Shown here: piece by piece, positions 1 to 6,783 of the stretch
How the letters are laid out: every line of letters begins with the position of its first letter
How positions within the stretch are numbered: position 1 is the first letter of the stretch
Origin: an uncultured Eubacteriales bacterium
Lineage (GTDB): Bacteria > Bacillota > Clostridia > Oscillospirales > CAG-272
NCBI GenBank assembly: GCA_900547725.1
Contig: URHR01000033.1
Coordinates: 1 to 21,027 of the forward strand
DNA: 21,027 nucleotides
Reading direction: 5' to 3'
Position numbers and translations under genes: made by a program
Notes under the pieces: model-generated
Seen by the model: only the letters and a program-made list of their open reading frames with translations
What the model was told of the DNA's origin: nothing
Database searches by the model: none

Positions 1-78
1 CCGCATTCCGCCAGCGAAATGCGGACGTTTTCACTCTCTCCGCTACCGGATAGAAGTGGTAGAATGTTAGTTGATGGT

Positions 79-127
79 CGAAACGGAACGACACGCGGGT
101 CGTTCCGCTTCGGATTCATGTTTTTTT
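79..127 (+). terminator. Probable intrinsic terminator of an upstream unit
   Basis: A 9-bp stem (84-92 with 99-107, loop 93-98) is extended by four more pairs (79-82 with 109-112) across one mismatch, and a run of seven T follows at 121-127. The 8-nt distance between stem and T run is longer than ideal. A smaller 7-bp hairpin sits at 1-7/18-24. No convincing gene lies in 1-287, so this is probably the tail of a transcript entering from the left. Confidence 0.55.
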
Positions 128-287
128 GGTGCTTTTTCTCGATTTTGTCGGTTTTGACAGGCGGTTGCGGCACAAAATGCGTGTGAATGCGCTTCAAAAT
201 CGGTGCGAAGCGGTATATTTTGTGCGGAATAGCCAAAAAGATGGAAGAAAATATGCAAAAGTTCTCTGTCATATCGAAAAAAAATGC

Positions 288-316
288 TTGCAAATCAAAC
301 GGTTTTCTGATATAAT
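288..316 (+). promoter_or_regulatory. Sigma-A promoter of the ribosomal protein super-operon
   Basis: A -35 hexamer TTGCAA (288-293) and a perfect -10 TATAAT (311-316) are separated by exactly 17 nt. A-rich sequence lies just upstream of the -35 (about 275-284), which could act as an UP element. It is the only strong promoter I see before rpsJ and would start transcription near 323, giving a leader of about 330 nt. Start site is inferred. Confidence 0.85.
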
Positions 317-652
317 ATAAAGGCTTGATATGCGATGAAACGAAAGGTTGCCTCTGCGGGACGCCAAAGAGGGGAATTTTCGTGGAGTATGTCCGTGTAA
401 AACGGGCGAGAGGTATTCACCGATGCACGCAAAACGCGAACGCGCGTTGGTTTCGGTGTGACTGCTTTTCTCCGGAATTTGTTTCCGTCAGATGCTGATG
501 GCGGGGCAAACTCCGTATTTTCAGAGGAAACAGGAAACACACGGGGCGGTGTTGAGGAAAATGCCAACCGAGGAAATCGCAGACCGTTCCGAACTCTTTC
601 CTATATTATAGGACGGGGCGGCAAGTGAAAATCTCAGAAGGAGGCAAACAAA
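317..652 (+). promoter_or_regulatory. Long structured 5' leader of the S10 operon
   Basis: About 330 nt separate the promoter from rpsJ with no credible gene. Successive stem-loops can be drawn by eye: 351-355/368-372 with an inner GCG/CGC stem; 391-396/402-407; a compound stem 418-423/453-458 enclosing a perfect 6-bp hairpin 433-438/443-448; a compound stem 473-481/507-515 (one mismatch) enclosing 485-491/495-501; and 584-591/614-621 (two G-U pairs) with an adjacent small hairpin 599-604/608-613. The rpsJ ribosome binding site AAGGAGG follows at about 639. In Escherichia coli the S10 leader mediates feedback by L4; a similar role here is inference. No T-run terminator is obvious inside the leader. 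Confidence 0.6.
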
Positions 653-964
653 ATGGCAATCAAAGAGAAGATCAGAGTCAGACTCAAGAGCTACGACCAC
701 GTTCTGGTTGACACTGCGGCGAAGAAGATCGTCGAGGTCGCAACGAGAAACGGCGCCGAGGTTTCCGGTCCGATTCCGCTGCCTACGGAGAAGGAGATCA
801 TCACGATCCTTCGCGCAGTCCACAAGTACAAGGACAGCCGTGAGCAGTTCGAGTATCGCACGCACAAGAGACTGATCGATATCGTCAAGCCGTCGCAGAA
901 GGTTGTGGACGCGCTGATGAACATCGAGCTGCCCGCGGGCGTTGAGATTGAAGTGAAGCTGTAA
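653..964 (+). CDS. rpsJ: 30S ribosomal protein S10
   Basis: S10 is a small-subunit head protein and, in the NusE role, a partner of NusB in antitermination. The 103-residue product has the normal family length and conserved features: the N-terminal strand with IRVRLKSYDH, the central GPIPLPTEK loop, the RTHKR segment and the C-terminal LPAGVEIEVKL. The ATG follows an AAGGAGG site by a good distance. It is the first gene after the long leader, and a 128-nt gap separates it from rplC, so it may be expressed somewhat independently of what follows. Identification is certain from sequence similarity to the family. Confidence 0.98.
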   Translation: MAIKEKIRVRLKSYDHVLVDTAAKKIVEVATRNGAEVSGPIPLPTEKEIITILRAVHKYKDSREQFEYRTHKRLIDIVKPSQKVVDALMNIELPAGVEIEVKL

Positions 965-1046
965 TCAAGCGCTTCGCAAGATCACACAAAGACAACAGCC
1001 GAGCTTCGGTTGAGAGTCCGGAGAGTTCGGTAACTTTGTAAGTCAT

Positions 1047-1066
1047 GTTGGCATTCCGGTGTCAAC
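1047..1066 (+). other. Stem-loop in the rpsJ-rplC spacer
   Basis: A 7-bp stem (1047-1053 with 1060-1066, one G-U pair) closes the 6-nt loop TTCCGG. It lies just upstream of the rplC ribosome binding site (about 1078-1084) within an unusually long 128-nt spacer (965-1092). A smaller CCGA/TCGG hairpin lies further upstream near 1002-1012. It could be a processing site or translational control element; function is unknown. Confidence 0.35.
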
Positions 1067-1092
1067 CAATAATTTACAGGAGGATTTCTGAA

Positions 1093-1722
1093 ATGAAAAA
1101 GGGAATGATCGGTAAAAAGATCGGCATGACGCAGGTTTTCGATGAAAAAGGAAACGTCATTCCGGTAACCGTTATCGAGGTTGGCCCGTGCGTCGTCGCA
1201 CAAAAGAAGACCGTTGAGAAGGATGGCTACAACGCTCTGCAGCTTGGCTTTATGGATGTCAAGAAGAAGCACCTGACCAAAGCGGATCAGGGTCACTTCG
1301 AGAAAGCGGGCGTTCCGATGAAGAAGCATCTCAAGGAGTTCCGTCTGGACGACTGCTCCGCTGAGGTCGGCTCGGTCATCACCGTCGATACCTTCGCCGC
1401 AGGCGAGAAGGTCGATGTAACCGGTATGACCAAGGGTCGCGGATACAGCGGCGCTGTCAAGCGTTGGAATCACCACACGCTGTGCTCCACGCACGGTGTC
1501 GGCCCGATTCACCGTCAGGTCGGTTCTATGGGTGCAAACTCCACCCCGTCCCGCGTGTACAAGAACAAGAAGATGGCAGGACAGTACGGTAACGAACAGG
1601 TCACCGTCCAGAACCTGCTGGTTGTGAAGATCGACAGCGAAAAGAACCTGATTGCCGTCAAGGGCGCCATTCCGGGCGCGAAGGACGGAATCGTGTTCAT
1701 TCGTGATTCTGTGAAAGCCTGA
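1093..1722 (+). CDS. rplC: 50S ribosomal protein L3
   Basis: L3 is an early assembly protein of the large subunit whose long loop reaches toward the peptidyl transferase centre. The product is 209 residues, the usual bacterial length. It opens with the family signature MKKGMIGKKIGMTQVFDE and carries the central MTKGRGYSGAVKRW segment and the extended-loop region near HGVGPIHRQVGSMGANSTPS. An in-frame GTG-type or upstream start at 1045 would add 16 unrelated residues; the start at 1093 is chosen because AGGAGG lies directly before it and the conserved N-terminus begins there. Confidence 0.97.
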   Translation: MKKGMIGKKIGMTQVFDEKGNVIPVTVIEVGPCVVAQKKTVEKDGYNALQLGFMDVKKKHLTKADQGHFEKAGVPMKKHLKEFRLDDCSAEVGSVITVDTFAAGEKVDVTGMTKGRGYSGAVKRWNHHTLCSTHGVGPIHRQVGSMGANSTPSRVYKNKKMAGQYGNEQVTVQNLLVVKIDSEKNLIAVKGAIPGAKDGIVFIRDSVKA

Positions 1723-1742
1723 GCGGAAGGAGGAAAACAACA

Positions 1743-2459
1743 ATGCCAGTCGTAAAGATCGTGAATATGTCCGGCAAGGAAGTCGGTGAAATCACGCTGA
1801 GTGATAAGCTGTTCGGCGCGGATGTGAACGGCGCTGTTCTCCATGCCGCAGTCAGAGCGTATCTGATGAACCAGAGACAGGGGACGCAGTCGACCCTGAC
1901 CCGCACCGAGGTATCGGGCGGCGGAAAGAAGCCGTGGAGACAGAAGGGAACCGGCAGAGCGCGTCAGGGCTCGACCCGTTCTCCTCAGTGGACGCACGGC
2001 GGCGTCGCACTCGGCCCGAAGCCGAGAGATTACCGTCTCGACCTGAATAAGAAGACCCGTCGGCTCGCGCTGTTCTGCGCGCTGTCCGATAAGGTTGCAA
2101 ACGGAAGCCTTGTGATCCTTGACAAGCTCGCGGTGGAGAGCGAGAAGCCGTCCACCAAGACCATGGTTGCCATGTTCAAGGCGCTCGGTTTCGAAAAGAC
2201 CTACACCAAGACCTACAAGACCATCGCAATCGAGGACGGAAAGCCTGTCTACGGCACTGCCGAGAAGACGGCGACCAAGCCCGAGAACGCGCTTGTGGTG
2301 CTTGACAATGTGGACAAGAAGGTTATCAAGAGCTGCGACAATATCCCGCAGGTCAAGACGACCCAGTGGAACACGCTCAACGTCTACGACGTGCTGAACG
2401 CGGAGAAGCTGGTCATGACCGCTGACGCGGTGAAGAAGCTTGAGGAGGTGTACGCATAA
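1743..2459 (+). CDS. rplD: 50S ribosomal protein L4 with an internal insertion
   Basis: L4 lines the polypeptide exit tunnel and in some bacteria represses the S10 operon. The 238-residue product is longer than the roughly 200-210 residues usual for bacterial L4. The core is normal: the tunnel loop with GGGKKPWRQKGTGRARQG at about 59-76 and WTHGGVALGPKPRDY at about 83-97. The extra length is mainly an insertion at about residues 152-182 (TYTKTYKTIAIEDGKPVYG and following), placed between the KALGFEK helix and the ALVVLDNVD strand, on the globular part and not in the tunnel loop. The stop overlaps the rplW start (TAATG). Confidence 0.97.
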   Translation: MPVVKIVNMSGKEVGEITLSDKLFGADVNGAVLHAAVRAYLMNQRQGTQSTLTRTEVSGGGKKPWRQKGTGRARQGSTRSPQWTHGGVALGPKPRDYRLDLNKKTRRLALFCALSDKVANGSLVILDKLAVESEKPSTKTMVAMFKALGFEKTYTKTYKTIAIEDGKPVYGTAEKTATKPENALVVLDNVDKKVIKSCDNIPQVKTTQWNTLNVYDVLNAEKLVMTADAVKKLEEVYA

Positions 2460-2761
2460 TGAAATCGGCACACGATATTATCATCAGACCGGTAATTACC
2501 GAAGCTGCGATGGATATGCTGCCCGCCAAGAAGTATGTCTTTGAGGTCGCAAGCGACGCAAACAAGGCAGAGATTGCCAAGGCGGTTGAGGAAGTGTTCG
2601 CGGCAAGCAAGGTCAAGGTCGCGGCAGTCCGCACCATCAACATGAAGAAGAAGCCCAAGAGACTCGGTGTTCACTCCGGTTATACCTCGGAGTGGAAGAA
2701 GGCGATCGTTACTCTGACGCCCGATTCCGGCGAGATCGAGTTCTTCGAAGGCCTTAACTAA
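2459..2761 (+). CDS. rplW: 50S ribosomal protein L23
   Basis: L23 sits at the tunnel exit and docks trigger factor and SRP. The 100-residue product has the family opening HDIIIRPVITEAAMDML, the KKYVFEVASDANKAEI segment, and the basic loop around NMKKKPKRLGVHSGYTSEWKKAIV. The start ATG shares one base with the rplD stop codon (TAATG), implying translational coupling; the ribosome binding site GAGGAGGTG lies inside the end of rplD. Length and layout are typical. Confidence 0.97.
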   Translation: MKSAHDIIIRPVITEAAMDMLPAKKYVFEVASDANKAEIAKAVEEVFAASKVKVAAVRTINMKKKPKRLGVHSGYTSEWKKAIVTLTPDSGEIEFFEGLN

Positions 2762-2779
2762 GAGTAGGAGGGAATAGGA

Positions 2780-3613
2780 ATGCCTACAGTTAAGTATAAA
2801 CCCACAACTCCCGGCAGAAGAAATATGACCGTTCCTTCTTTCGAGGAGATCACAAAATTCTCTCCTGAGAAAAGCCTGATCGTTACCAAGAAGAAGCATG
2901 CCGGACGCAACAGCTACGGTCGCATTACCGTTCGCCACAGAGGCGGCGGAAACAAGATCAAGTACCGTATCATCGACTTCAAGCGCCAGAATGACAAGGC
3001 GAACACGGTCGTCGGGATCGAGTACGACCCGAACAGAACCGCGTATATCGCACTGCTTCAGGACACCGAGGGAACGAAGAGCTATATCATTGCTCCCGAA
3101 GGACTGAAGGCGGGCGACGTGATCTACTCGGGCAGCGAAGCCGACATCAAGCCGGGCAACACGCTCCCGATCGCGAACATTCCGGTCGGTACTGTCATCA
3201 ACAACATCGAAGTCTACCCGGGCAAGGGCGCACAGCTCGTTCGCTCCGCAGGCGCGATGGCACAGCTGGTTTCCAAGGAAGCCAACGGCATGGCGCAGGT
3301 TCGTCTGCCCTCGGGTGAGGTTCGCTTCATCCGTCTGGACTGCAAGGCGACCATCGGTCAGGTCGGCAACGTTGAGCACGACACCGTGAAAGTCGGTAAA
3401 GCAGGTAAGACCAGACACAAGGGTATCCGTCCGACCGTCCGCGGTTCGGTCATGAACCCCTGCGATCACCCGCACGGCGGTGGTGAGGGTAAGTCCCCGA
3501 TCGGACATCCCGGACCTGTTACGCCTTGGGGTAAGCCTGCTCTGGGTTACAAGACCAGAAACAAGAAGGCGCGCACCAATAAGTTCATCGTGAAGCGCAG
3601 AAACGCTAAATAA
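2780..3613 (+). CDS. rplB: 50S ribosomal protein L2
   Basis: L2 is one of the most conserved large-subunit proteins, needed for subunit association and peptidyl transferase integrity. The 277-residue product is full length, with the N-terminal PTTPGRRNMTV motif, the RNA-binding RITVRHRGGGNKIKYR segment, and the C-terminal loop CDHPHGGGEGKSPIGHPGPV containing the invariant histidine region. It ends in the usual basic stretch TRNKKARTNKFIVKRR. The ribosome binding site is GTAGGAGGG just before the ATG. No irregularities. Confidence 0.98.
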   Translation: MPTVKYKPTTPGRRNMTVPSFEEITKFSPEKSLIVTKKKHAGRNSYGRITVRHRGGGNKIKYRIIDFKRQNDKANTVVGIEYDPNRTAYIALLQDTEGTKSYIIAPEGLKAGDVIYSGSEADIKPGNTLPIANIPVGTVINNIEVYPGKGAQLVRSAGAMAQLVSKEANGMAQVRLPSGEVRFIRLDCKATIGQVGNVEHDTVKVGKAGKTRHKGIRPTVRGSVMNPCDHPHGGGEGKSPIGHPGPVTPWGKPALGYKTRNKKARTNKFIVKRRNAK

Positions 3614-3627
3614 GGAGGGAATATAAC

Positions 3628-3909
3628 ATGAGCAGAAGCCTGAAAAAAGCACCTTATGTTGAGGAGAAGCTCTACAGCCGCATTTGCGCGATGAACGCAA
3701 ACGGCGAGAAGAAGGTTCTCAAGACATGGTCGCGTTCGTCCACTATATTCCCGGAATTTGTCGGTCACACCATTGCGGTTCACGACGGCAAGAAGCACAT
3801 TCCGGTGTATATCACGGAAGACATGGTTGGTCACAAGCTCGGTGAGTTTGCGCCCACCCGCACGTTCAAGGGTCATGCCGGCTCGAAAACGTCCAATAAC
3901 GGCAACTGA
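3628..3909 (+). CDS. rpsS: 30S ribosomal protein S19
   Basis: S19 is a head protein of the small subunit that pairs with S13 near the decoding region and the A-site finger. The 93-residue product has the typical MSRSLKKAPYVEEKL start, the KTWSRSSTIFPEFVGHTIAVHDGKKHIPVYI core and the GEFAPTRTFKGHAG C-terminus. It follows rplB by 14 nt with a TAAGGAGGG site. Normal length; identification is secure. Confidence 0.98.
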   Translation: MSRSLKKAPYVEEKLYSRICAMNANGEKKVLKTWSRSSTIFPEFVGHTIAVHDGKKHIPVYITEDMVGHKLGEFAPTRTFKGHAGSKTSNNGN

Positions 3910-3934
3910 TTGCAGAGGGAGGTTCATTTCTTAA

Positions 3935-4270
3935 ATGGAAGCTAAAGCTTATCTGAAATACGCAAGAATTTCCCCCCGCAAGGTGCAGATCGTTCTCGAT
4001 CTGATCCGCGGCAAGGATGTTGCCACCGCGATGGGAATTCTGAAGAACACGCCGAAGGCGGCGAGCGAGCTGCTGATTAAGCTGCTGAACAGCGCCGTTG
4101 CAAACGCGGAGAACAATTTCCACATGGATGCCGAGAAACTGTATGTTTCCGAATGCTTTGTTTGCCCGGGCCCGACGCTGAAGCGGATTATGCCCAGAGC
4201 AAAGGGAAGCGCAGACCGCATCCTGAAGCGCACCAGCCACGTGACACTGGCGGTCAAGGAAAAAGACTGA
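3935..4270 (+). CDS. rplV: 50S ribosomal protein L22
   Basis: L22 binds all domains of 23S rRNA and its beta-hairpin forms part of the exit tunnel, where macrolides act. The 111-residue product has the conserved AYLKYARISPRKVQIVLDLIRGK start, ASELLIKLLNSAVANAENN and the hairpin region PTLKRIMPRAKGSADRILKR followed by SHVTLAV. No unusual residues are evident in the hairpin by eye. The ribosome binding site GAGGGAGG precedes the ATG. Confidence 0.98.
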   Translation: MEAKAYLKYARISPRKVQIVLDLIRGKDVATAMGILKNTPKAASELLIKLLNSAVANAENNFHMDAEKLYVSECFVCPGPTLKRIMPRAKGSADRILKRTSHVTLAVKEKD

Positions 4271-4288
4271 GAGAGGAGGAAACAATAA

Positions 4289-5086
4289 ATGGGTCAGAAG
4301 GTCAATCCCCACGGTTTGAGAGTGGGAGTCATCAAAAACTGGGATTCCAGATGGTTTGCAAAGGACGAAGTATTCGGCGACACGCTTGTTTCCGACTACA
4401 ATGTCAGAAAATACCTGAAAAAGACGCTCTATGACGCAGGTATTTCCAAGATCGAAATCGAGAGAGACGGGCACAGAGTGCGCGTATTCGTCAACTGCGC
4501 AAAGCCGGGCATGGTTATCGGCAAGGGCGGTGTTGAAATCGAAAAGTACCGCCAGCAGCTGGAGAAAATGGTCGGTATGCCTGTGGCGCTCAACGTGGTT
4601 GAGATCCGTCAGCCCGATCTCGACGCACAGCTGGTTGCAGAGAACATTGCCAAGCAGCTCGAGAACCGCGTGGCGTTCCGCAGAGCCATGAAGATGGCAA
4701 TCCGCAACACCATGAGACTGGGCGCAAAGGGAATCAAGATCAACTGCGGCGGCCGTCTCGGCGGCGCTGAAATCGCGCGCAGCGAGCACTATCATGAGGG
4801 TACGATTCCGCTTCAGACCCTCAGAGCCGACATCGAGTACGGCTTTGCGGAAGCGGACACCACCTACGGTAAGATCGGCGTAAAGGTCTGGATCTACAAG
4901 GGTGAAATTCTCAATGAGGTCAACCGTCCCGGCAATACCCCCAGACGCGACCGCGACAATCGCGGCGACCGTCGCGGTGATCGCCGTGACAACCGCGGAC
5001 CGAGAGGCGACCGCCGCGACAACCGCGGACCTCGCCAGAACGGCGACCGCAGAGAGAGAACTCCGAGAGAAGGAGGCGCGAAGTAA
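4289..5086 (+). CDS. rpsC: 30S ribosomal protein S3 with arginine-rich C-terminal tail
   Basis: S3 lines the mRNA entry channel and contributes to ribosomal helicase activity. Residues 1-212 are the normal protein: MGQKVNPHGLRVGVIKNWDS start, a KH domain with VIGKGG near 77-81, and the C-terminal domain ending in GKIGVKVWIYKGEI. Residues 213-265 are an added low-complexity tail with about 19 arginines among Asp, Asn and Gly, including a perfect tandem 10-residue repeat GDRRDNRGPR at 230-239 and 240-249. The tail is predicted to be disordered and to bind RNA (inference). The last bases also carry the ribosome binding site for rplP, 2 nt downstream. Confidence 0.97.
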   Translation: MGQKVNPHGLRVGVIKNWDSRWFAKDEVFGDTLVSDYNVRKYLKKTLYDAGISKIEIERDGHRVRVFVNCAKPGMVIGKGGVEIEKYRQQLEKMVGMPVALNVVEIRQPDLDAQLVAENIAKQLENRVAFRRAMKMAIRNTMRLGAKGIKINCGGRLGGAEIARSEHYHEGTIPLQTLRADIEYGFAEADTTYGKIGVKVWIYKGEILNEVNRPGNTPRRDRDNRGDRRGDRRDNRGPRGDRRDNRGPRQNGDRRERTPREGGAK

Positions 5087-5088
5087 TT

Positions 5089-5514
5089 ATGTTAATGCCG
5101 AAAAGAGTCAAGTTCCGTCGCGTTCAGCGCGGCAGATTGAAGGGTAAGGCGTCGCGCGGAAACACGCTGAGCAACGGTTCTTACGGACTGGTTGCGCTGG
5201 AGCCGTCGTGGATTACCAGCAATCAGATCGAGGCTGCCCGTATCGCTATGACGCGTTATATCAAGCGTGGCGGTCAGGTCTGGATCAAGATCTTCCCCGA
5301 TAAGCCGATTACCGAGAAGCCGGCTGAAACCCGTATGGGTTCCGGTAAGGGTTCTCCGGAGTACTGGGTCGCCGTTGTGAAGCCGGGCAGAATTCTGTTC
5401 GAGATGGACGGCGTGAGTGAGGATGTGGCAAAGGAAGCAATGCGTCTTGCCGGTCACAAGCTCCCGATTAAAACCAAGTTCGTTTCCAAGACAACCGAAG
5501 CAAAGGAGGGTTAA
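5089..5514 (+). CDS. rplP: 50S ribosomal protein L16
   Basis: L16 helps position the A-site tRNA elbow and completes the peptidyl transferase region late in assembly. The 141-residue product opens with MLMPKRVKFRRVQRGRLKGKA, has GLVALEPSWITSNQIEAARIAMTR, and the conserved KPAETRMGSGKGSPEYWVAVVKPG loop. Start chosen at the first ATG because both the MLMPKR sequence and the upstream GAAGGAGG inside rpsC support it. Normal length and position. Confidence 0.98.
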   Translation: MLMPKRVKFRRVQRGRLKGKASRGNTLSNGSYGLVALEPSWITSNQIEAARIAMTRYIKRGGQVWIKIFPDKPITEKPAETRMGSGKGSPEYWVAVVKPGRILFEMDGVSEDVAKEAMRLAGHKLPIKTKFVSKTTEAKEG

Positions 5515-5516
5515 TC

Positions 5517-5714
5517 ATGAAAGCGAAAGAACTCAGAACGATGTCGGCTGAGGCGCTTGAGGCGAAGCTGAAGGAACTGAAGGCTGAGCTGTTCAACCTG
5601 CGCTTCCAGCACGCAATCAATCAGCTTGACAACCCTCACAAGATCACCGAGGTCAAACACGACATTGCCCGCGTGATGACGGTTCTTCGGGAAATGAAGA
5701 AAGAGGAGGCGTAA
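5517..5714 (+). CDS. rpmC: 50S ribosomal protein L29
   Basis: L29 is a small two-helix protein beside L23 at the tunnel exit. The 65-residue product has the typical MKAKELRTMSAEALEAKLKE first helix, the ELFNLRFQHAINQLDNPHKI turn and a second helix DIARVMTVLREMKKEE. It lies 2 nt after rplP, with AAGGAGG placed in the rplP end. Two adjacent short gaps suggest tight translational coupling through rplP-rpmC-rpsQ. Confidence 0.97.
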   Translation: MKAKELRTMSAEALEAKLKELKAELFNLRFQHAINQLDNPHKITEVKHDIARVMTVLREMKKEEA

Positions 5715-5717
5715 GTC

Positions 5718-5978
5718 ATGGCAGAAGAAAGAGCATTGAGAAAGACCAGAGTGGGTCTGGTTGTCAGCGATAAGATGGACAAGACCGTTGTGGTTGCCAT
5801 CGAGGACAACGTGAAGCACCCGCTGTACGGCAAAATCGTGAAGCGTACCCTGAAGCTGCACGCGCAGGATGACAACAACGCCTGCGGAGTCGGCGACAAG
5901 GTGAAGCTCATGGAGACAAGACCGCTTTCCAAAACCAAGAGATGGCGTGTTGTCGAAATCATCGAAAAAGCGAAATAA
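5718..5978 (+). CDS. rpsQ: 30S ribosomal protein S17
   Basis: S17 is a primary 16S rRNA-binding OB-fold protein. The 86-residue product contains RALRKTRVGLVVSDKMDKTV, VKHPLYGKIVKRTLKLHAQD and the LMETRPLSKTKRWRVVEI C-terminus. It follows rpmC by 3 nt. In gammaproteobacteria it is the last gene of the S10 operon; here it is followed by a 78-nt spacer and then rplN, so the classical S10/spc junction is still marked by a wider gap. Confidence 0.98.
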   Translation: MAEERALRKTRVGLVVSDKMDKTVVVAIEDNVKHPLYGKIVKRTLKLHAQDDNNACGVGDKVKLMETRPLSKTKRWRVVEIIEKAK

Positions 5979-6056
5979 TCGCTTTGCGGTGAAACAGTTC
6001 ACTTATTCGAATAGTAGATACGTCGTAGCGTATTGAATCAGTAGGAGGAAAAGCAA

Positions 6057-6425
6057 GTGATTCAGCAGCAGTCTTTAATGAAAGTTGCCGACAACACCGG
6101 AGCTAAGGAACTGATGTGCATCAGAGTCCTCGGCGGCACCGCGAGAAGATATGCAAATATCGGCGATGTGGTGGTTTGCGCTGTCAAGAAGGCGACTCCC
6201 GGCGGAGTGGTCAAGAAGGGCGAGGTCGTCAAGGCGGTCGTCGTCCGCACGGTGCACGGCATGAAGAGAGCAGACGGCTCTTATATCAAGTTCGATGAGA
6301 ATGCGGCGGTCATTATCCGTGAGGATAAGACCCCCCGCGGAACCCGTATCTTCGGGCCGGTGGCAAGAGAGCTTCGTGAGAAGGAATATCTCAAGATCCT
6401 CTCCCTCGCTCCCGAAGTGCTTTGA
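6057..6425 (+). CDS. rplN: 50S ribosomal protein L14 (GTG start)
   Basis: L14 forms intersubunit bridges and binds RsfS. The 122-residue product is exactly family length: MIQQQSLMKVADNTGAKELM, the GGVVKKGEVVKAVVVRT segment and IFGPVARELREKEYLKILSLAPEVL. The start is GTG at 6057, with GTAGGAGG upstream; the next ATG would delete the conserved IQQQS. The spacer before it (5979-6056) contains a small 5-bp ATACG/CGTAT hairpin. The stop codon lies just before the rplX ribosome binding site. Confidence 0.97.
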   Translation: MIQQQSLMKVADNTGAKELMCIRVLGGTARRYANIGDVVVCAVKKATPGGVVKKGEVVKAVVVRTVHGMKRADGSYIKFDENAAVIIREDKTPRGTRIFGPVARELREKEYLKILSLAPEVL

Positions 6426-6439
6426 TGGAGGTGGAAGCA

Positions 6440-6769
6440 ATGGCAAATCTGCATATCAAAAAAGGCGATACCGTTGTGGTTCTCTCCGGAGATGACAAGG
6501 GTGTTCAGGGCGAAGTGATCGCCACCTCTCCCGAAGAGGGAAAGGTCATTGTGAAGGGTGTCAACATCATTCACAAGCACGTCAAGCCCCGCAGAGAGGG
6601 CGAGACGGGCGGCATCGTGGATGCCGAGGGCGCAATCTATGCGTCCAATGTAGCGCTGGTCTGCCCGAAGTGCGGCAAAGCCGCAAGAGTCGCGGCGAAG
6701 GTCGGCGAGGACGGCAAGAAGATCCGTGTGGCGGCGCACAAAGCGTGCGGCTACCCGGAGATTAAGTAA
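6440..6769 (+). CDS. rplX: 50S ribosomal protein L24, zinc-ribbon form
   Basis: L24 initiates large-subunit assembly and sits near the tunnel exit. The 109-residue product has the KOW motif in LHIKKGDTVVVLSGDDKGVQGEV and the VKGVNIIHKHVKP segment. Its C-terminal part retains a metal-binding pattern, C75-x2-C78 and then H100-x2-C103, where zinc-type homologues usually show a second C-x2-C pair. In-frame TTG 6422 and ATG 6425 starts overlap the rplN stop; ATG 6440 is chosen because GGAGGTGG at about 6427-6434 precedes it and the conserved N-terminus starts there. Confidence 0.96.
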   Translation: MANLHIKKGDTVVVLSGDDKGVQGEVIATSPEEGKVIVKGVNIIHKHVKPRREGETGGIVDAEGAIYASNVALVCPKCGKAARVAAKVGEDGKKIRVAAHKACGYPEIK

Positions 6770-6783
6770 GGAGGGAAACGAAA

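Noticed and set aside
126..320. Small plus-strand frame before the operon promoter
   Set aside because: Runs through the S10 promoter, lacks a ribosome binding site, and its product is not recognisable.
2384..3700. Long minus-strand open frame antisense to rplW-rplB
   Set aside because: Shadow of the conserved L23/L2/S19 genes; the protein has no recognisable domain.
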